This document shows, in pieces, positions 1 to 11,225 of a DNA stretch of 64,000 nt. A program made the position numbers and the translations under genes. The notes under the pieces are model-generated. The model saw only the letters and a program-made list of their open reading frames with translations. It made no database searches and had not been told where the DNA came from. This stretch comes from Hexactinellida sp. DTS-2022. Its lineage: Eukaryota; Porifera; Hexactinellida. The DNA is taken from assembly GCA_028753945.1 (NCBI GenBank), contig JAPNXP010000010.1, positions 6,017,042 through 6,081,041 on the forward strand. The letters run 5' to 3'. How positions within the stretch are numbered: the stretch's first letter is position 1; every line of letters begins with the position of its first letter.

Positions 1-1
1 G

Positions 2-754
2 GCCTTAGGAATACTTGTATTCTACAGTATTTGTGTGGTCAGCATTAACCACACAGCTAGAAAACTATCCAAGTTTTTAATTCCAATTAGTTGGCTTATC
101 TCAATTTCGTGGGCATTAGTATGGCTTATAATCGGTATTTCGAAAGAACATTACATAGATATACAAAATAAACATCCTGAGCCAGAAAAACAATGTAACA
201 ACAACAATAATAACACCAATAACACCCAAATATGGACATGTTTCATCAGCAAAGAGACCTATTTAATTTGGACGTTTATCATCCCAATGTTTATAATTCT
301 ACTAACCAACGCCTTATTACTTGTTATATCTCTCTATAAGATTAGATTAGCACTTAAAAAACGAGATAATTCAGTTGGGGAACTCAAAACATTACGAAAA
401 GTTGCATTTGGAGGTGTCAGTTTGATTCCAGCTCTGAGTTTATATTTCATTTCTTCATTACCCCTGGCATTTTCAAGTTTATATAAACAGGATAAAAACT
501 TGTACACAGTATTTGAACTTGTATTCATTATATCCACTACTCCAATTGGTATATTTCATTTCATATTTATAACCTGCCAATTAACTAATACGGTCATTTC
601 GGAATATTGGCGTCGAAAAGAACCTCAAAGTTCGATAAATTCTATTAACAGTGCTAATCGGTTATATCCTAAAATAGGTAACTCTATCAAAAGAAATACT
701 AATACTACTGATATTGCTTATGTAAATGAAATGGTGGAATTGTCCCTGAAATGA
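2..754 (+). CDS. C-terminal part of a 7TM adhesion-like GPCR (5'-truncated by window edge)
   Basis: The frame is open from base 2, so the N-terminus lies outside the window. The visible ~250 residues hold the end of TM3 (…FYSICVVSINHTARKL), TM4, an Asn-rich second extracellular loop with a Cys, TM5 (…IPMFIILLTNALLLVISLYK), TM6, TM7 and a short Ser/Asn-rich tail. It aligns block by block with the complete receptor at 2983-7763 (shared HTARKL, LLTN, SLYKI/SLFKI, GELK.LR, PIGI.HF, ITCQ), so the two are tandem paralogues. By homology it is a plasma-membrane receptor of the secretin/adhesion superfamily; ligand unknown. The extracellular region cannot be judged here. The stop is the TGA at 752-754. 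Confidence 0.85.
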   Translation, partial: ALGILVFYSICVVSINHTARKLSKFLIPISWLISISWALVWLIIGISKEHYIDIQNKHPEPEKQCNNNNNNTNNTQIWTCFISKETYLIWTFIIPMFIILLTNALLLVISLYKIRLALKKRDNSVGELKTLRKVAFGGVSLIPALSLYFISSLPLAFSSLYKQDKNLYTVFELVFIISTTPIGIFHFIFITCQLTNTVISEYWRRKEPQSSINSINSANRLYPKIGNSIKRNTNTTDIAYVNEMVELSLK

Positions 755-843
755 TTTTGTTACTTCTAAAAACTTTTAATTTAAATTGATGTATTTCCTA
801 TGTTGTTATAATGACTGAAACAATTTGCTTTGTGTATTTCAAT

Positions 844-1321
844 CAGAGTAACCGCGTACGGCGTACTGTACGGTACGGTATGGACTTAGTACGCAGATTA
901 TCCTCCCGTACCGTACTTACGCACTCTGTACGCACTCGGTACGCACTCGGTACGCACTCCGTACGTACTTATTTAATGATAGTATAGAATCCTATCTTTT
1001 AGCACTTGATTCTTTTTTTAAATCGAATAATAAGTTAGGTAAAATTATCAAGATTAACTATCCATTCTTAGTAGAAATTCAACTTGCCTTTGTATTGGTT
1101 TGAACTTTGTGGTATTTTTAATTTTTGTTGGGTTGTGTATTTTCTAACTATAATAGATTAGATCCTTGTATATTAATTATTTTTCGAATTATAGAAATAC
1201 TTGTATACAGTATTGTTAATTGTTCACAACGTATTATTGCGTACCGTACGACGTACCGTACGAAATAATACGGTACGGAGACTCTCCGTACCGTACCGTA
1301 CGAACGTACGCGGTTACTCTG
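844..1321. mobile_element. hAT-type MITE with internal CGTAC subrepeats
   Basis: Terminal inverted repeats are CAGAGTAACCGCGTACG at the left and its exact complement at the right, followed by imperfect pairing. The element is flanked by a perfect 8-bp direct repeat ATTTCAAT (836-843 and 1322-1329). An 8-bp duplication with CAGAG ends is typical of hAT elements. It is 478 bp with no coding capacity. The subterminal parts are packed with GTACGGTACGG/CGCACTCGGTA-like short repeats. Confidence 0.9.
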
Positions 1322-1647
1322 ATTTCAATGTAGGTAATTTCTTTTATGTGTTAGTTATTATGATTGTGTTTTGATTATTAAAGTTTTGTTCGTAGTTAAT
1401 TGAAGGGGATCTATAAATCTATACAGTAAATATAATGGTAGTATGTACCTTACTTTATGGAGTATATTATAAGGCACTTATAGACCGTCTACATATAAGG
1501 AATCTTTGATTGTAACTATATTGTAACTATATTGTAGTTTTCGTGTTATTAATTCCTCTAATAACAATATTCGCCTGTGAATAAGAAAATGCCGTGTAAA
1601 ATGCGACTTGATATATGTATTATTAACAAATTACAACTGAGCATATA

Positions 1648-1795
1648 CAGTAGAATCCGCTTAATCGGGTCAAAATCTCACAGGATTTATAGGACCGAAT
1701 TAGATTTTGTCTTAAAATGTATTCTGTTAATAGATTATTTCTACGCTTAGTCAGAGTCAAAGCAACCTGGTCCCGAGGTGACTCCAATCTAAAGT
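1648..1795. mobile_element. Tigger-like MITE, family J (CAGTAGAATCCGCTTAATC), one end degraded
   Basis: Starts TA-CAGTAGAATCCGCTTAATCG and matches, in opposite orientation, the better preserved copy at 3480-3638 (shared ACCTGGTCCCGAGGTGACTC, CACAGGATTTATAGGAC). The right terminus has decayed. Confidence 0.65.
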
Positions 1796-2474
1796 TTAAA
1801 CGCTAAAGATAAATACGTATCACTGAGTGAAAATCTTATGACAGCGATTCCCAACCTTGTAATCCCTTATAGCAAATAATAGATATTCAGTGGACCCCTC
1901 CCAAGCATATTTTGCAATTTACCTTAAGCATATTTCCACACTTCTATATTGTACTGACCATGACCAACCAGATTGCAGAGTTTTCGCAATATTGATGACT
2001 CAATTTTAATTGGTTTAATTAAATGAGTCAATTGTGTATCAAAGAAAACAACAATTAACTGTCCCCTAAAACAGTAATAATTTCAACCAATAAAATTTCA
2101 GCTTCCATTGTGTTGTCAATAGTCCCATAATATTCCCCGCAGGTCCCAGGTAGTATAAATACAACTGATTTACATTATTCTTAACTTCCGTCATACTACA
2201 CATCCGTCATATTACACATCGTTACATAAGCCCTTATAACTCCTATGCTATATGAGACATCCCAGTACTTTCAATGGCACAGGCGTCGAATCAACAACCA
2301 GGAGGCCAACTATAACAACGAAATATACCTTTAGTTCTTAACTGAAATCAGTTCATCTGCCACTAATAGTTAATATGAAATGAACTGTGATTGATTGTTC
2401 TCGTCATAAATCGCAATATATCATCATTTGGAGGAAATATGGAGGCACACACCTTAAATTCCGTACCCAACTAG
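1796..2474. other. Intergenic DNA without a recognised gene
   Basis: Between the partial receptor and the complete one. I see no ORF of note, only AT-rich sequence. TATA-like motifs such as that near 2155 (TATAAATA) have no gene behind them unless the relic exon at 2475 was once used. Confidence 0.4.
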
Positions 2475-2502
2475 TTTGAGATATTACCACAACAAACAAC
2501 AG
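2475..2502 (+). pseudogene. Possible relic of a receptor first-exon 3' end
   Basis: TTGAGATATTACCACAACAA followed by ACAACAG and GTAA closely resembles the end of the signal-peptide exon at 3018-3046 of the downstream receptor, including the donor. There is no usable ATG or open frame in front of it. It looks like a decayed copy of exon 1 left by tandem duplication. Short match, so tentative. Confidence 0.35.
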
Positions 2503-2760
2503 GTAATAATAATTACTTATAACGGGAGTTTAATAAATTCATCCTTGATATTCTCTAAAACTGAATGCAAATGTCAAAAAATATTTAATTCTTAATACAC
2601 GCTAGGTCGTATCCCGAAATGACATCACACAAAATATTTAACGGCTAAGTTATTGACTGTTTTGTGTTCAAAGTTTACGTAGCATACGCAAACAAATCCA
2701 ATATAATCTTTTTTTAACTTGTAAGATATTGCAATAATAGATGTAAGAAATACAAATATT

Positions 2761-2847
2761 CAAAGAGCTAAATTATTGCTTAAGATCTATTAATCGATTT
2801 ATATTCGTTAAGATGGAAGGATCTTATGCAGTTATTTAGCTCTTTGC
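2761..2847. repeat. Short foldback repeat
   Basis: CAAAGAGCTAAATTATTGCT at the left is the near complement of the right end AGTTATTTAGCTCTTTG, with AAGATCT/GGATCTT continuing the stem. About 87 bp, probably a small MITE. Confidence 0.5.
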
Positions 2848-2934
2848 ATTTATTAAGGTTAATAGGAGATTAAATCTGACAAGCTAACCACCGTATTAAG
2901 CAATCTGTAAGATATTAATGTTGGACACACTTTG

Positions 2935-2940
2935 TATAAA
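2935..2940 (+). promoter_or_regulatory. Possible TATA box of the lectin-GPCR gene
   Basis: TATAAA 43 bases before the ATG at 2983. It would imply a very short leader. Motif only. Confidence 0.3.
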
Positions 2941-2982
2941 TTGCACAATTTGAAGAATTAATTCAAATATTGTTTATTCAAA

Positions 2983-5900
2983 ATGAAAATACTATCAATA
3001 TTCGCTATTATTCTCTATTTGGGGATATTTTCACATCAAACAACAGGTAAACATATGAATTTTTTTTAAATATATTTGCTATGTTAGAGCATAGATACGT
3101 TAAGTATTCATTAAATGATTATTTGTAACATTATAGACAATCTCAAAATATGAAGGGAATCTGAGCTCTATTTCTAAAATATAAATTTATTATACATTTA
3201 GTCCCAATATTTCTAAAAATAATTATTAATATCACTCAAAATACATGATTTCTTGATTTAATCACAAATTTTCATACTATCACAAACTAAATACGACAAT
3301 TTGTTTGTTGATATTTATTTGGATAAATATATATAATTAACAGTGTTCAATAATGTAATGTCACTATTATTGATATAATTTAGGCCAAAATGTGGTGCAA
3401 AATACACTATGTTGTGTAATGTCAGGTTAAATAATTAAATAACTTTTCAAAACTTAGTTTAACTACTGATTAGAATGTACAGTCGACTCCGCTTAATAGA
3501 GTCACCTCGGGACCAGGTTACTTTGACCCGATTAATCGGAGAAATCTATTAACCGAAAATATTTTAAGTCAAACTGTCATTCCGTCCTATAAATCCTGTG
3601 AAATTTTGACTCCATTAAGCGGATAAATCTATTACTGTATATTTCAATGGTATATTTATATGTAAATGTCATGCCATAATAACAAATTTACATCGATATT
3701 CCAAATTATTGTTGGAGGCATTTCTATATAGTGTCTTACACAGTGTATTATACAGCAGACAGTACAACAGACAGTACACAAAAACAGACAGTAGCTATAC
3801 AGCTATGGCAGTAAATACTGTATTATACCCCTAAGGTTAATACCGTCTCATATCATATGTTTACTGCGGTGGTTGAATCCTGGTTAATCACTTTACTATC
3901 AATCTTCTCATTTGTATCTATGCAAGCTGTTAAATACACACGCATGAATATTCCTTCATTTTAGAGCTAGAAATATGTTATAAATTTGAAATGTGATTGG
4001 ATATACGACTTATTAGTTATTTTACGGTAATTTTAGTTAAACTATGGTAATGGAATACGTAGATCAATCAATTAAATAAAAGATATAAAATTATCCGTAT
4101 ATAAATGTCCAATTTTGAATAATAATATCCATTTTTTATCATTGGAATTTGATCATGATTTTTTTTCAATCTTGTTGGCAAGGAATTGTGATGTGTTAAT
4201 AATATAGATTAATTATATTAGTAATAAACAGCTTTTATTAAATGAAACTTATTTAGGTCTTAATTTAGTTGATTATTACTGTCAATACTCAAAATTTTAC
4301 TGCTATACTATCAGTAATGAGAAAGTTAACTGGGATACTGCTAATGCTATTTGTGTACAGCAAGTAGACAGATTAATTGAGAATATACACTATTGGATAA
4401 ATGCATTCATTAAAGCTTATAATGGAGGAGATTATTGGACTGGATTCAGGAGAGTTGTGAATACTTCTGAATTTCAATCGACAGGTGGGTATACTTTTCC
4501 ATCTTCTTATCAGATTTATTGGAAGGAGAATCATCCACTCTATGGTAATGACTGCGTGGGATTTGATGGAGAAAGCTATACGTTTTTATCGTTAGACTGT
4601 AACACTAGTCATACAGTGGTTTGTGAGATTCCGCAGATTCGTAAGTATATTTAATAAATTAACTTTTTTGTCAAAATTAAAATATGTAAATATATGTCTA
4701 GGTAGGTTGCAGGTATCCTTGAGAAGCTACAGGTATAGATTGGCTCGTATAAATAATCGAATATCAAAATAACTATTGCAAATTCAATATTTAGTTTCAA
4801 AGAATAATACCTATAGCCAATTGGTGCCTGTATAATACTCATTAAGATAAACTCAATATCATAATATCACTACATTACATACGAATATATTAAACATATG
4901 GAGATACATACATAATGTTTATAGATTATCAGACGTGTCAAAACAGAGTGCAAGAGTATGCCAGAATACAATATTATAAGGATGTTTGCTCTTCTGTAGT
5001 AAGTTGATATTATCATTCATCTTCCCTGGATTTGTCAAATTGTTTCATTGGTTTATTTGAATTCTACATATCTATTGTTAAAATTAATTGTCACCCATTT
5101 TTCAACTAAATATGGAAGGAAAATATAGATTAGCATTTTTACCCACAAATCGCATAGTTTCCTTGATAATAAGTTATGTAGAGTTATTTTATTATTTTAT
5201 GAATATGTTTTAATTAAGCCTTTTAACAGTCAATTTACTAGAATGAGAGATATATTAACAATTCAAGAAATACGTTCTCTCCCATATTATTAATCTACTC
5301 CGTATATTTAGTTCAGCTCTGGTATCCCAACAGAAAAGTCTTTAAGGAATTTGTCTCTAAACTTTAACTTAACTACAGATGATATTATAGACTTCTATGA
5401 CCCTCCACAAGGTAAGAATTCAATGCAAGTATTTACTCAATATTTAAAAATAACGTATTTATTCTTTCTATTTATAGCTATTGTTATCACTAAACTGAGA
5501 GCTAACACACAAATACAAATACCTATATATGGAAACTTTATACAGATAGAAACTGATACGTTTCAAGGTATTATTAGATAATAATTATAATATTATATTA
5601 TTAAATCATAATGATGTATATATAATTTGTCGTCCAGAATTGATTGAGGAACTGGAAAGAGAGCTACATAATTTAAATTTGGTAGGGAGTGGGGAATTTG
5701 GTAGGGGTTTCATAAAATAACAACATTTTATTCCCATAAGGTGTATAATTCCTATATAATTGTATATACGATGTATATAATAGCAGCCACCAGTACAAAA
5801 CGCCAATTTTTGTCATTCCCTTGAGTGGCCGTTATTTGCAGATTCGACTGCATTCAAATACAACTGGCATTTAATCTGAAATAGAATATGCTTTAAAGGA

Positions 5901-7763
5901 ATAGCGATTATAATGGGAATTTGCACAAATAATTATTTGTTTGTTAACTATTTTTCAAATATGATTACGTAGGCATAGATGTTGTATAGTTATTATTGCA
6001 TGTTTATTATTCCACTGTAATAGAAAATACAAGCCTGGTTATTCATAGAACTTCTGATACAAGCAAATTCGAAAATAGTTCTTTAAAGTAAGTTCTGGAT
6101 TCATATTTAGGGTATTTCACTATCACAAAAGGTGTAATTTGATTTATTTAAGTTCCTTGTTATACATATCAGAGAAACAATTTTGTGGTAAAAGTAACCA
6201 AGGAAACTGAAATAGCACCAAAGTATAAAGTGAAATACTACCTTAATGCATATTCACTCAGAGATACGTACGTATTTACATTTAGTGTTTCAACTTTAGA
6301 TTGGGAAGTGACATAATTACCATTTACACAAGCTACACCTCTACTACAAATTTAAAAATTGTCTTTGAACATTCCTACTATCATTTCAATGTAAGTTTGA
6401 TTATAAATCGAGAGTACGTAATACAAAATTAATGTAATTATTAGTTTAGATTATAATTCAATTTGTTAACTTAAATTCATTCTTTAGGAAGATAATGAGT
6501 GTTTATATCTGAGATCAGACGGGTGAGTAATACTTTTCTTTAAATACTTATAAGTTTGTTATAAGTGAGGATAATTATTAATCTGTTCTTAGAAATTGGT
6601 CAACTGTTGGAGTGCAGACAAGCTTTATTTCAAGTAATACCATACTGTGTACCATTCATCATCAAGGAATAAGTACCATAGCAGTAGGAAGAAATTATAT
6701 CTATACTACCTATACCTATACCAAACCTTTCGACTATAGTATATATTACAATTTAAGTTATCCTATCTTAGTCATATGTATGATCTCTGCATTGCTCTTC
6801 TTAACATCTCTTGTCATATTCATTGTTTCTTGGAAGAAATTCTTTTCTCACGATATCAATGTAGTCCATTTCAACAACACACTTGCTCTATTCCTGGCTT
6901 TGTTAAGCTTCCCATTGGTATATCTAGGATACATTAATGATAAAGGTACCCCTGGATGCTTTGTAATATCATTTGTTCTCCAGTTCCTGTGGACTAACGT
7001 ATTTCTATCCTCTCTCTCAATAGCGATAGTAATCTTCTACACAATATGGGTAGTCAGCATTAGACATACAGCTAGGAAGTTATACAAATACTTGATTCCT
7101 ATTTGTTGGAGTGTCTCTTTCTTGTGGGCTGCAGCGTGGGTATTATATAATGCACTAACTTTCGATTCATGTGACGTAACTTATTATTCTGAGCTATGTT
7201 TTGATTTCAAAAGTACCGCAAAGTTTGAGATTGGTTGGGTATTTCTAGGCCCAATGGTTGCAATCCTCTTAACAAACACTATATTGCTAATCCTATCTCT
7301 CTTTAAGATCTGGTTAGCACTTAGGAAACAGAATAGTCAGGAGGGAGAGTTGAAGAGACTCCGTAGAGTAGTTATTGGCGGCATTCTGTTGATACCAGCG
7401 TTAGGTCTCCCTTTTATTTCATTGCTAGTAATACAATTGTATGATGCCACTAAACACTATGATGCCTCGAATAATGCTTCATATGATGAATCCAGCATCA
7501 ATAAGAATATCCTAGCTTTCCTTGCCGTCATGTTCATCAACTCTCCTATCGGCATAGCACATTTTATACTAATTACGTGTCAGATAAAGGAAACAATCCT
7601 TCACAAATACTGTTGCTGTTGTCGCAGAATAACTCGCGCTCAAATTGCCCATTCCCTCCACCTTAATATCGCTAGAAAAGCCCCTAAACCTAACCGAGAT
7701 ACGCCTAATGACGTCATTCCACTTTCTGTTCCTGCAACAGAATCCACTGGGTCCTCTAACTAA
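2983..7763 (+). CDS. C-type lectin-domain adhesion-like GPCR, nine exons
   Basis: Model: 2983-3046, 4257-4640, 5334-5411, 5478-5567, 6024-6087, 6175-6267, 6300-6390, 6488-6522, 6593-7763; all phases agree and give 689 residues. Exon 1 encodes a signal peptide (MKILSIFAIILYLGIF…). Exon 2 is a C-type lectin-like domain (YCYT, W-T-G-F-R, CVGF, final C-E). Exons 3-8 give a GAIN-like β-rich stretch ending in a GPS-like motif: ECLYLRSDGNW…C-T-I-H-H-Q-G-I-S…AV. The second GPS cysteine and the usual HL-T/S cleavage residues are missing, so self-cleavage is doubtful. Seven TM helices follow, with TM3 Cys (PGCF), TM7 NSPIGIAHF and a CCCC cytoplasmic cluster for possible palmitoylation. Likely a plasma-membrane receptor sensing glycan or protein ligands. 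Paralogue of the partial gene at 2-754. Exon 3 start (after CCCAACAG) is the least certain junction. Confidence 0.82.
3480..3638. mobile_element. Tigger-like MITE, family J, complete copy
   Basis: TA-flanked, begins CAGTCGACTCCGCTTAATAG and ends with the complementary ATTAAGCGGATAAATCTATTACTG. Sits in intron 1 of the lectin-GPCR. The rest of that 1.2 kb intron holds only short AT-rich sequence and an ACAGACAGTA-type microrepeat near 3750-3800. Confidence 0.7.
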
Positions 7764-7951
7764 CTTATTTGTTGTATTGTTGTGTGTGTTTCTTATGATA
7801 CTTTAATTGATTTAATTCCCATTCCCCTTGTTTAGTAACTAGTTATTAGATTTGCCTAATTAGTTGGTAATCTATTTGTGTGCTAGTACTTTGCAGTTAA
7901 TTTGTATTACATATTGTTGTTGTTTTCAATTATTAAAGTGATATTAATATA

Positions 7952-8126
7952 CAGTTCCCAAAATAAAATTAGAATAATGGACTCTAAATTAGCTAATAAG
8001 TACATATTTAACCATTTAACTAATAACAACTTAAATAGGGTTTGCATTAAGTTGAGTTAGCCTTTTATGAAGTCTCTCTATTATGAACACAATTTCTGGT
8101 CACTTCAATGTTCGTAATCTCACAGT
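7952..8126. mobile_element. Tigger-like MITE, family C, degraded
   Basis: Carries the family C core (AACTTAAATAGGGTTTGCAT, TTATGAAGTCTCTCTATTAT, GAACACAATT) between the convergent ends of the GPCR and GCSH genes. Ends have drifted. From 8127 to 8434 nothing else is recognisable. Confidence 0.6.
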
Positions 8127-8434
8127 AATTTTAACCAAGATTTTTGCGCCATTTTTGACTTAAATAATAACAGTTTCCATTCACGCGCCAATACGAAATT
8201 AATTTTATTATCCCGCCTGATAAAACTGCACTTAAATCAGGCGCGTTAAATATAATTCTATAAGATCATAAACCTCAACTATTCAATCAATATTATAACC
8301 CAAATTACTGTACATTATTGGACTAGTATGAATAATGCATGTTGATCGAGTCAATTGAATGCAATACTAGCGAATAGTATCTATAAAGTACATATTATAG
8401 TAAGTAAACAACAACAAATTCACTATATTTAGCA

Positions 8435-8998
8435 TCAACAAAATTCTTCATATGCCTTTTCATCCATAAGATGATCCATCGAAATTTCTCCAGAAATTTT
8501 TAGTTTGATAATCCAACCGTCTAAATATGGTGATTTGTTTATAAGTTCAGGTTTATCTTCCAACTGTTTGTTTACCTCGACAACCTCGCCGTCAAATGGA
8601 ATGTAAACTTCAGAAGCGGCTTTGACACTCTCTAGCATACAAAATGTTTCTCCTTTTTTCAACTTTTGTCCTTTATCCGGAATTTCAACGTACACTAGAT
8701 CTCCTAACTGGATTTGTGCATGGTCGCTTATACCAATCGTTATAGTTTCAGTTTCACTTTCAGTTAGAATCCATTCGTGAGATTCTGTGAATTTAACGTC
8801 TTTGTGTGGTATGCGACCCTCAGGGAGCTCAACACCAATGAACCTCTTTTGGATACAAAATTGGTCCGAAAAAGAAATATTTTTAGGCTGCCATATAGGA
8901 AAATTTGAGATTTTCCTCACATTTTGCTGTGTAATTGTACGTGCGATACGTAGACTTTGATTGTAAAATGGTACACGAAAAATTCTGGTGGAATACAT
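8435..8998 (-). CDS. GCSH: Glycine cleavage system H protein, mitochondrial
   Basis: Single exon. The lipoyl-carrier protein of the mitochondrial glycine decarboxylase complex, shuttling the aminomethyl group between P, T and L proteins. The core …FTESHEW…GISDHAQIQLGDLVYVE…P..G…ESVKAASE…P..G.V…N..L…P.L.N..PY..GW is complete; the Lys of ESVKAASE is the lipoylation site. An Arg/Ser-rich, acid-poor N-terminal stretch of ~60 residues fits a mitochondrial presequence. The frame is open to a more upstream ATG at 9034; I prefer the second Met (MYSTRIFRV…) because it starts directly with a targeting-like sequence. 187 residues from that start. Confidence 0.93.
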   Translation of the reverse strand: MYSTRIFRVPFYNQSLRIARTITQQNVRKISNFPIWQPKNISFSDQFCIQKRFIGVELPEGRIPHKDVKFTESHEWILTESETETITIGISDHAQIQLGDLVYVEIPDKGQKLKKGETFCMLESVKAASEVYIPFDGEVVEVNKQLEDKPELINKSPYLDGWIIKLKISGEISMDHLMDEKAYEEFC

Positions 8999-9167
8999 TG
9001 CAAAAATAGTTGTAGTATAATAACATTGGATCAAATGAAACGAAAATTGATATCGAAAAATATTTAATAGGGATGTTTATGGTAATTTAATAATAGCAAA
9101 CTAAAACTGAGAACAACAATATTTACACAATCAAAACAAATATATATTAGTTGCATGGAACTTTGGA

Positions 9168-10943
9168 TTATTTAAAGAACAATGTGCCTCCTGGCCATTG
9201 TTCAATACGCTGTCTCTCTCTTCTTTTGTAAAAACAAGAAATTATCCAAAATATTAAAACATAAACACTTGTTATACCAAGAAATATTGTGTAGTAAACA
9301 AAATCATTTGAAGTTTCAATAAAACATGCTGGATAATGTACAGCGCATTTGTGACAGGAATTATGACAAGAACTAGCTTGGAAAAGAATGAAATAAATTA
9401 TGTTTGGGATGAACCAACCAAATCCAGTGATTGACTGTAGAATCCCGAAAGTAAATCCTTTCATATTTTGTGGTGATTGTGCGTATACGAATTCCATTGC
9501 CCCAACCCAAGCAAAGCATTCTGATAAACCAATGAAAATCGTTTGTGGCAGAATAATTGGAAGATGCTGAAGTATTTTTCTAGAATTGTCGTCATCTCTT
9601 TCAACTTGACAGTTAAATTTACCCGCAAAAAGTACAATATTTACAATGAAAGCACAAATAATTGCAATCAAACCAAAAATTAATCCAAGTTGAAATTTAT
9701 AAAGAATTTTGCTGAAACTAATTTTATTGAATTTCCACCGAAATAACTCGAAAAGTGGGAGAACAATGGCAATTGTCAAACCATCGCCAAACGAAATAAC
9801 AAGTGAAGCAAAAAACGAATCTTCTGCACATGAAATTTTCCTTCCTTGCAGAGGAAATTCTGTATTTAGCAGGTTGTAAACACCAAAATACCAAGTCATG
9901 CTCATTATCACAAATAAAATCTTAAAAAATGTTTTCACATCAAAAACTTCTTCATAATGGAATTTCCCGCCATTTTCACTCGCTGCATAATCGAATAGGC
10001 TTAAATTGCTATATCTGGATTCACATCTATGTGCCCTCCTATTCTTATAACCTGTACACACGACACCTAATATTTGGCGAAGTGCTGTCCCCTGTGGTTT
10101 ATTAAATTGTAGCAAATTTAGGATCATAGATCCCTTAAGAACTATGATAGCTAAGAAGATTGATAAAGTCGCCAAATACGAACTCCCTAAAAGATCTAGG
10201 CGATCACTTAAAGAGTTCGTGTAAATAAAATATCGACCGAAAGCAAGTAAATAACCAAAATTTCCGATCCAGTAATGCCAATTGAAATACGATTTTAGCT
10301 TTGATTCACCGGCACCTTCCATTTGATCCAAACCGACCGGTAAAAGCAACGCGAAAATACCAGACGAACCAAGGATAAGAAGAATAATCGCGAAAATATG
10401 TACAATATAGTATATTGGATCGGGAACACTAACTATATTAAGTTCAAATATTGTATGGAACATGGATTGCATAGAAGAACCGATAAATGAGAGTAGAAGA
10501 CAAAATGAAATAACTTGAATTCGTGGGAAATATTTATCAGCGATTAAACCAGGTAAAGGTGCCAATATTATCGAAGCGCTGACCATTGCTTGAGAAGTAC
10601 CTGCCGGATATTCATTGACTTGGGTATGCAAACCTCTTATATCCGAAAGATGATTTATAAAATTAAAAATTGAATAGAAATGTAGTCGATGTAGGAATAA
10701 GATGACGAATATTATTTTCACACTTGGGAATTGTGAATAAGAGGGTGGGAATGGAAATCTATAAATACAACGTAAAATACTGGAAAATTTCGATTTCAGT
10801 TTATGACAGGAATTACTTATACCTTCGACATTTGCATGATTAAAGTTAAAAGATCCATAAAACGTATGTGACATTTCAAAAACAGAATTAATGAAAATAT
10901 ATAAATGGATTTGAGAAACTGTATTTAGACATACTGAATTCAA
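9168..10943 (-). CDS. SLC15/POT-family transporter (peptide/histidine transporter-like)
   Basis: Single exon, 591 residues, about twelve TM helices. Family marks are the GLIADKYFPR loop after TM2/3, GSSGIFALLLPVGLDQ (the G-T-G-G-I-K-P…GADQ region), YFNWHYWIGNFG, a long central cytosolic loop (GYKNRRAHRCESRYSN), and ECFAWVGAMEFVYAQSPQNM near TM10, which matches the second POT signature and is most like SLC15A3/A4. These transporters are proton-coupled and import di/tripeptides or histidine. The ExxER proton-coupling motif expected in TM1 reads L-F-L-H-R here, so the acidic residues are absent and coupling may differ. The gene is tandem with GCSH on the same strand. An alternative start is the Met at residue 24. 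Confidence 0.85.
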   Translation of the reverse strand: MNSVCLNTVSQIHLYIFINSVFEMSHTFYGSFNFNHANVEGISNSCHKLKSKFSSILRCIYRFPFPPSYSQFPSVKIIFVILFLHRLHFYSIFNFINHLSDIRGLHTQVNEYPAGTSQAMVSASIILAPLPGLIADKYFPRIQVISFCLLLSFIGSSMQSMFHTIFELNIVSVPDPIYYIVHIFAIILLILGSSGIFALLLPVGLDQMEGAGESKLKSYFNWHYWIGNFGYLLAFGRYFIYTNSLSDRLDLLGSSYLATLSIFLAIIVLKGSMILNLLQFNKPQGTALRQILGVVCTGYKNRRAHRCESRYSNLSLFDYAASENGGKFHYEEVFDVKTFFKILFVIMSMTWYFGVYNLLNTEFPLQGRKISCAEDSFFASLVISFGDGLTIAIVLPLFELFRWKFNKISFSKILYKFQLGLIFGLIAIICAFIVNIVLFAGKFNCQVERDDDNSRKILQHLPIILPQTIFIGLSECFAWVGAMEFVYAQSPQNMKGFTFGILQSITGFGWFIPNIIYFILFQASSCHNSCHKCAVHYPACFIETSNDFVYYTIFLGITSVYVLIFWIISCFYKRRERQRIEQWPGGTLFFK

Positions 10944-11225
10944 TCTTATTCACGAGGGGTGTATTGTATTACAAATCTTAGTTTTTCAGAATAAAATACA
11001 ATTGTATTTGTAATTTGATCCATAGTGAGTAAATAGAAATTATATTATATTTAATTACCAATTAGCACAGAAAACTGGAATCAACGTCACCCAATTATTT
11101 TAAAAGAATGTACTGTCATCAAAGATACAAAGCATAAAACTCTGACAAAGAATTTTTCAAAAAATAATTTTACAAGAACAAAGTCAGTGTCAAGTGCCAA
11201 CAAAATATGATAATCTTTACTAATA
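10944..11225. other. Intergenic, no gene seen
   Basis: AT-rich sequence upstream of the SLC15-like gene; no conserved ORF or clear promoter element. Confidence 0.4.
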
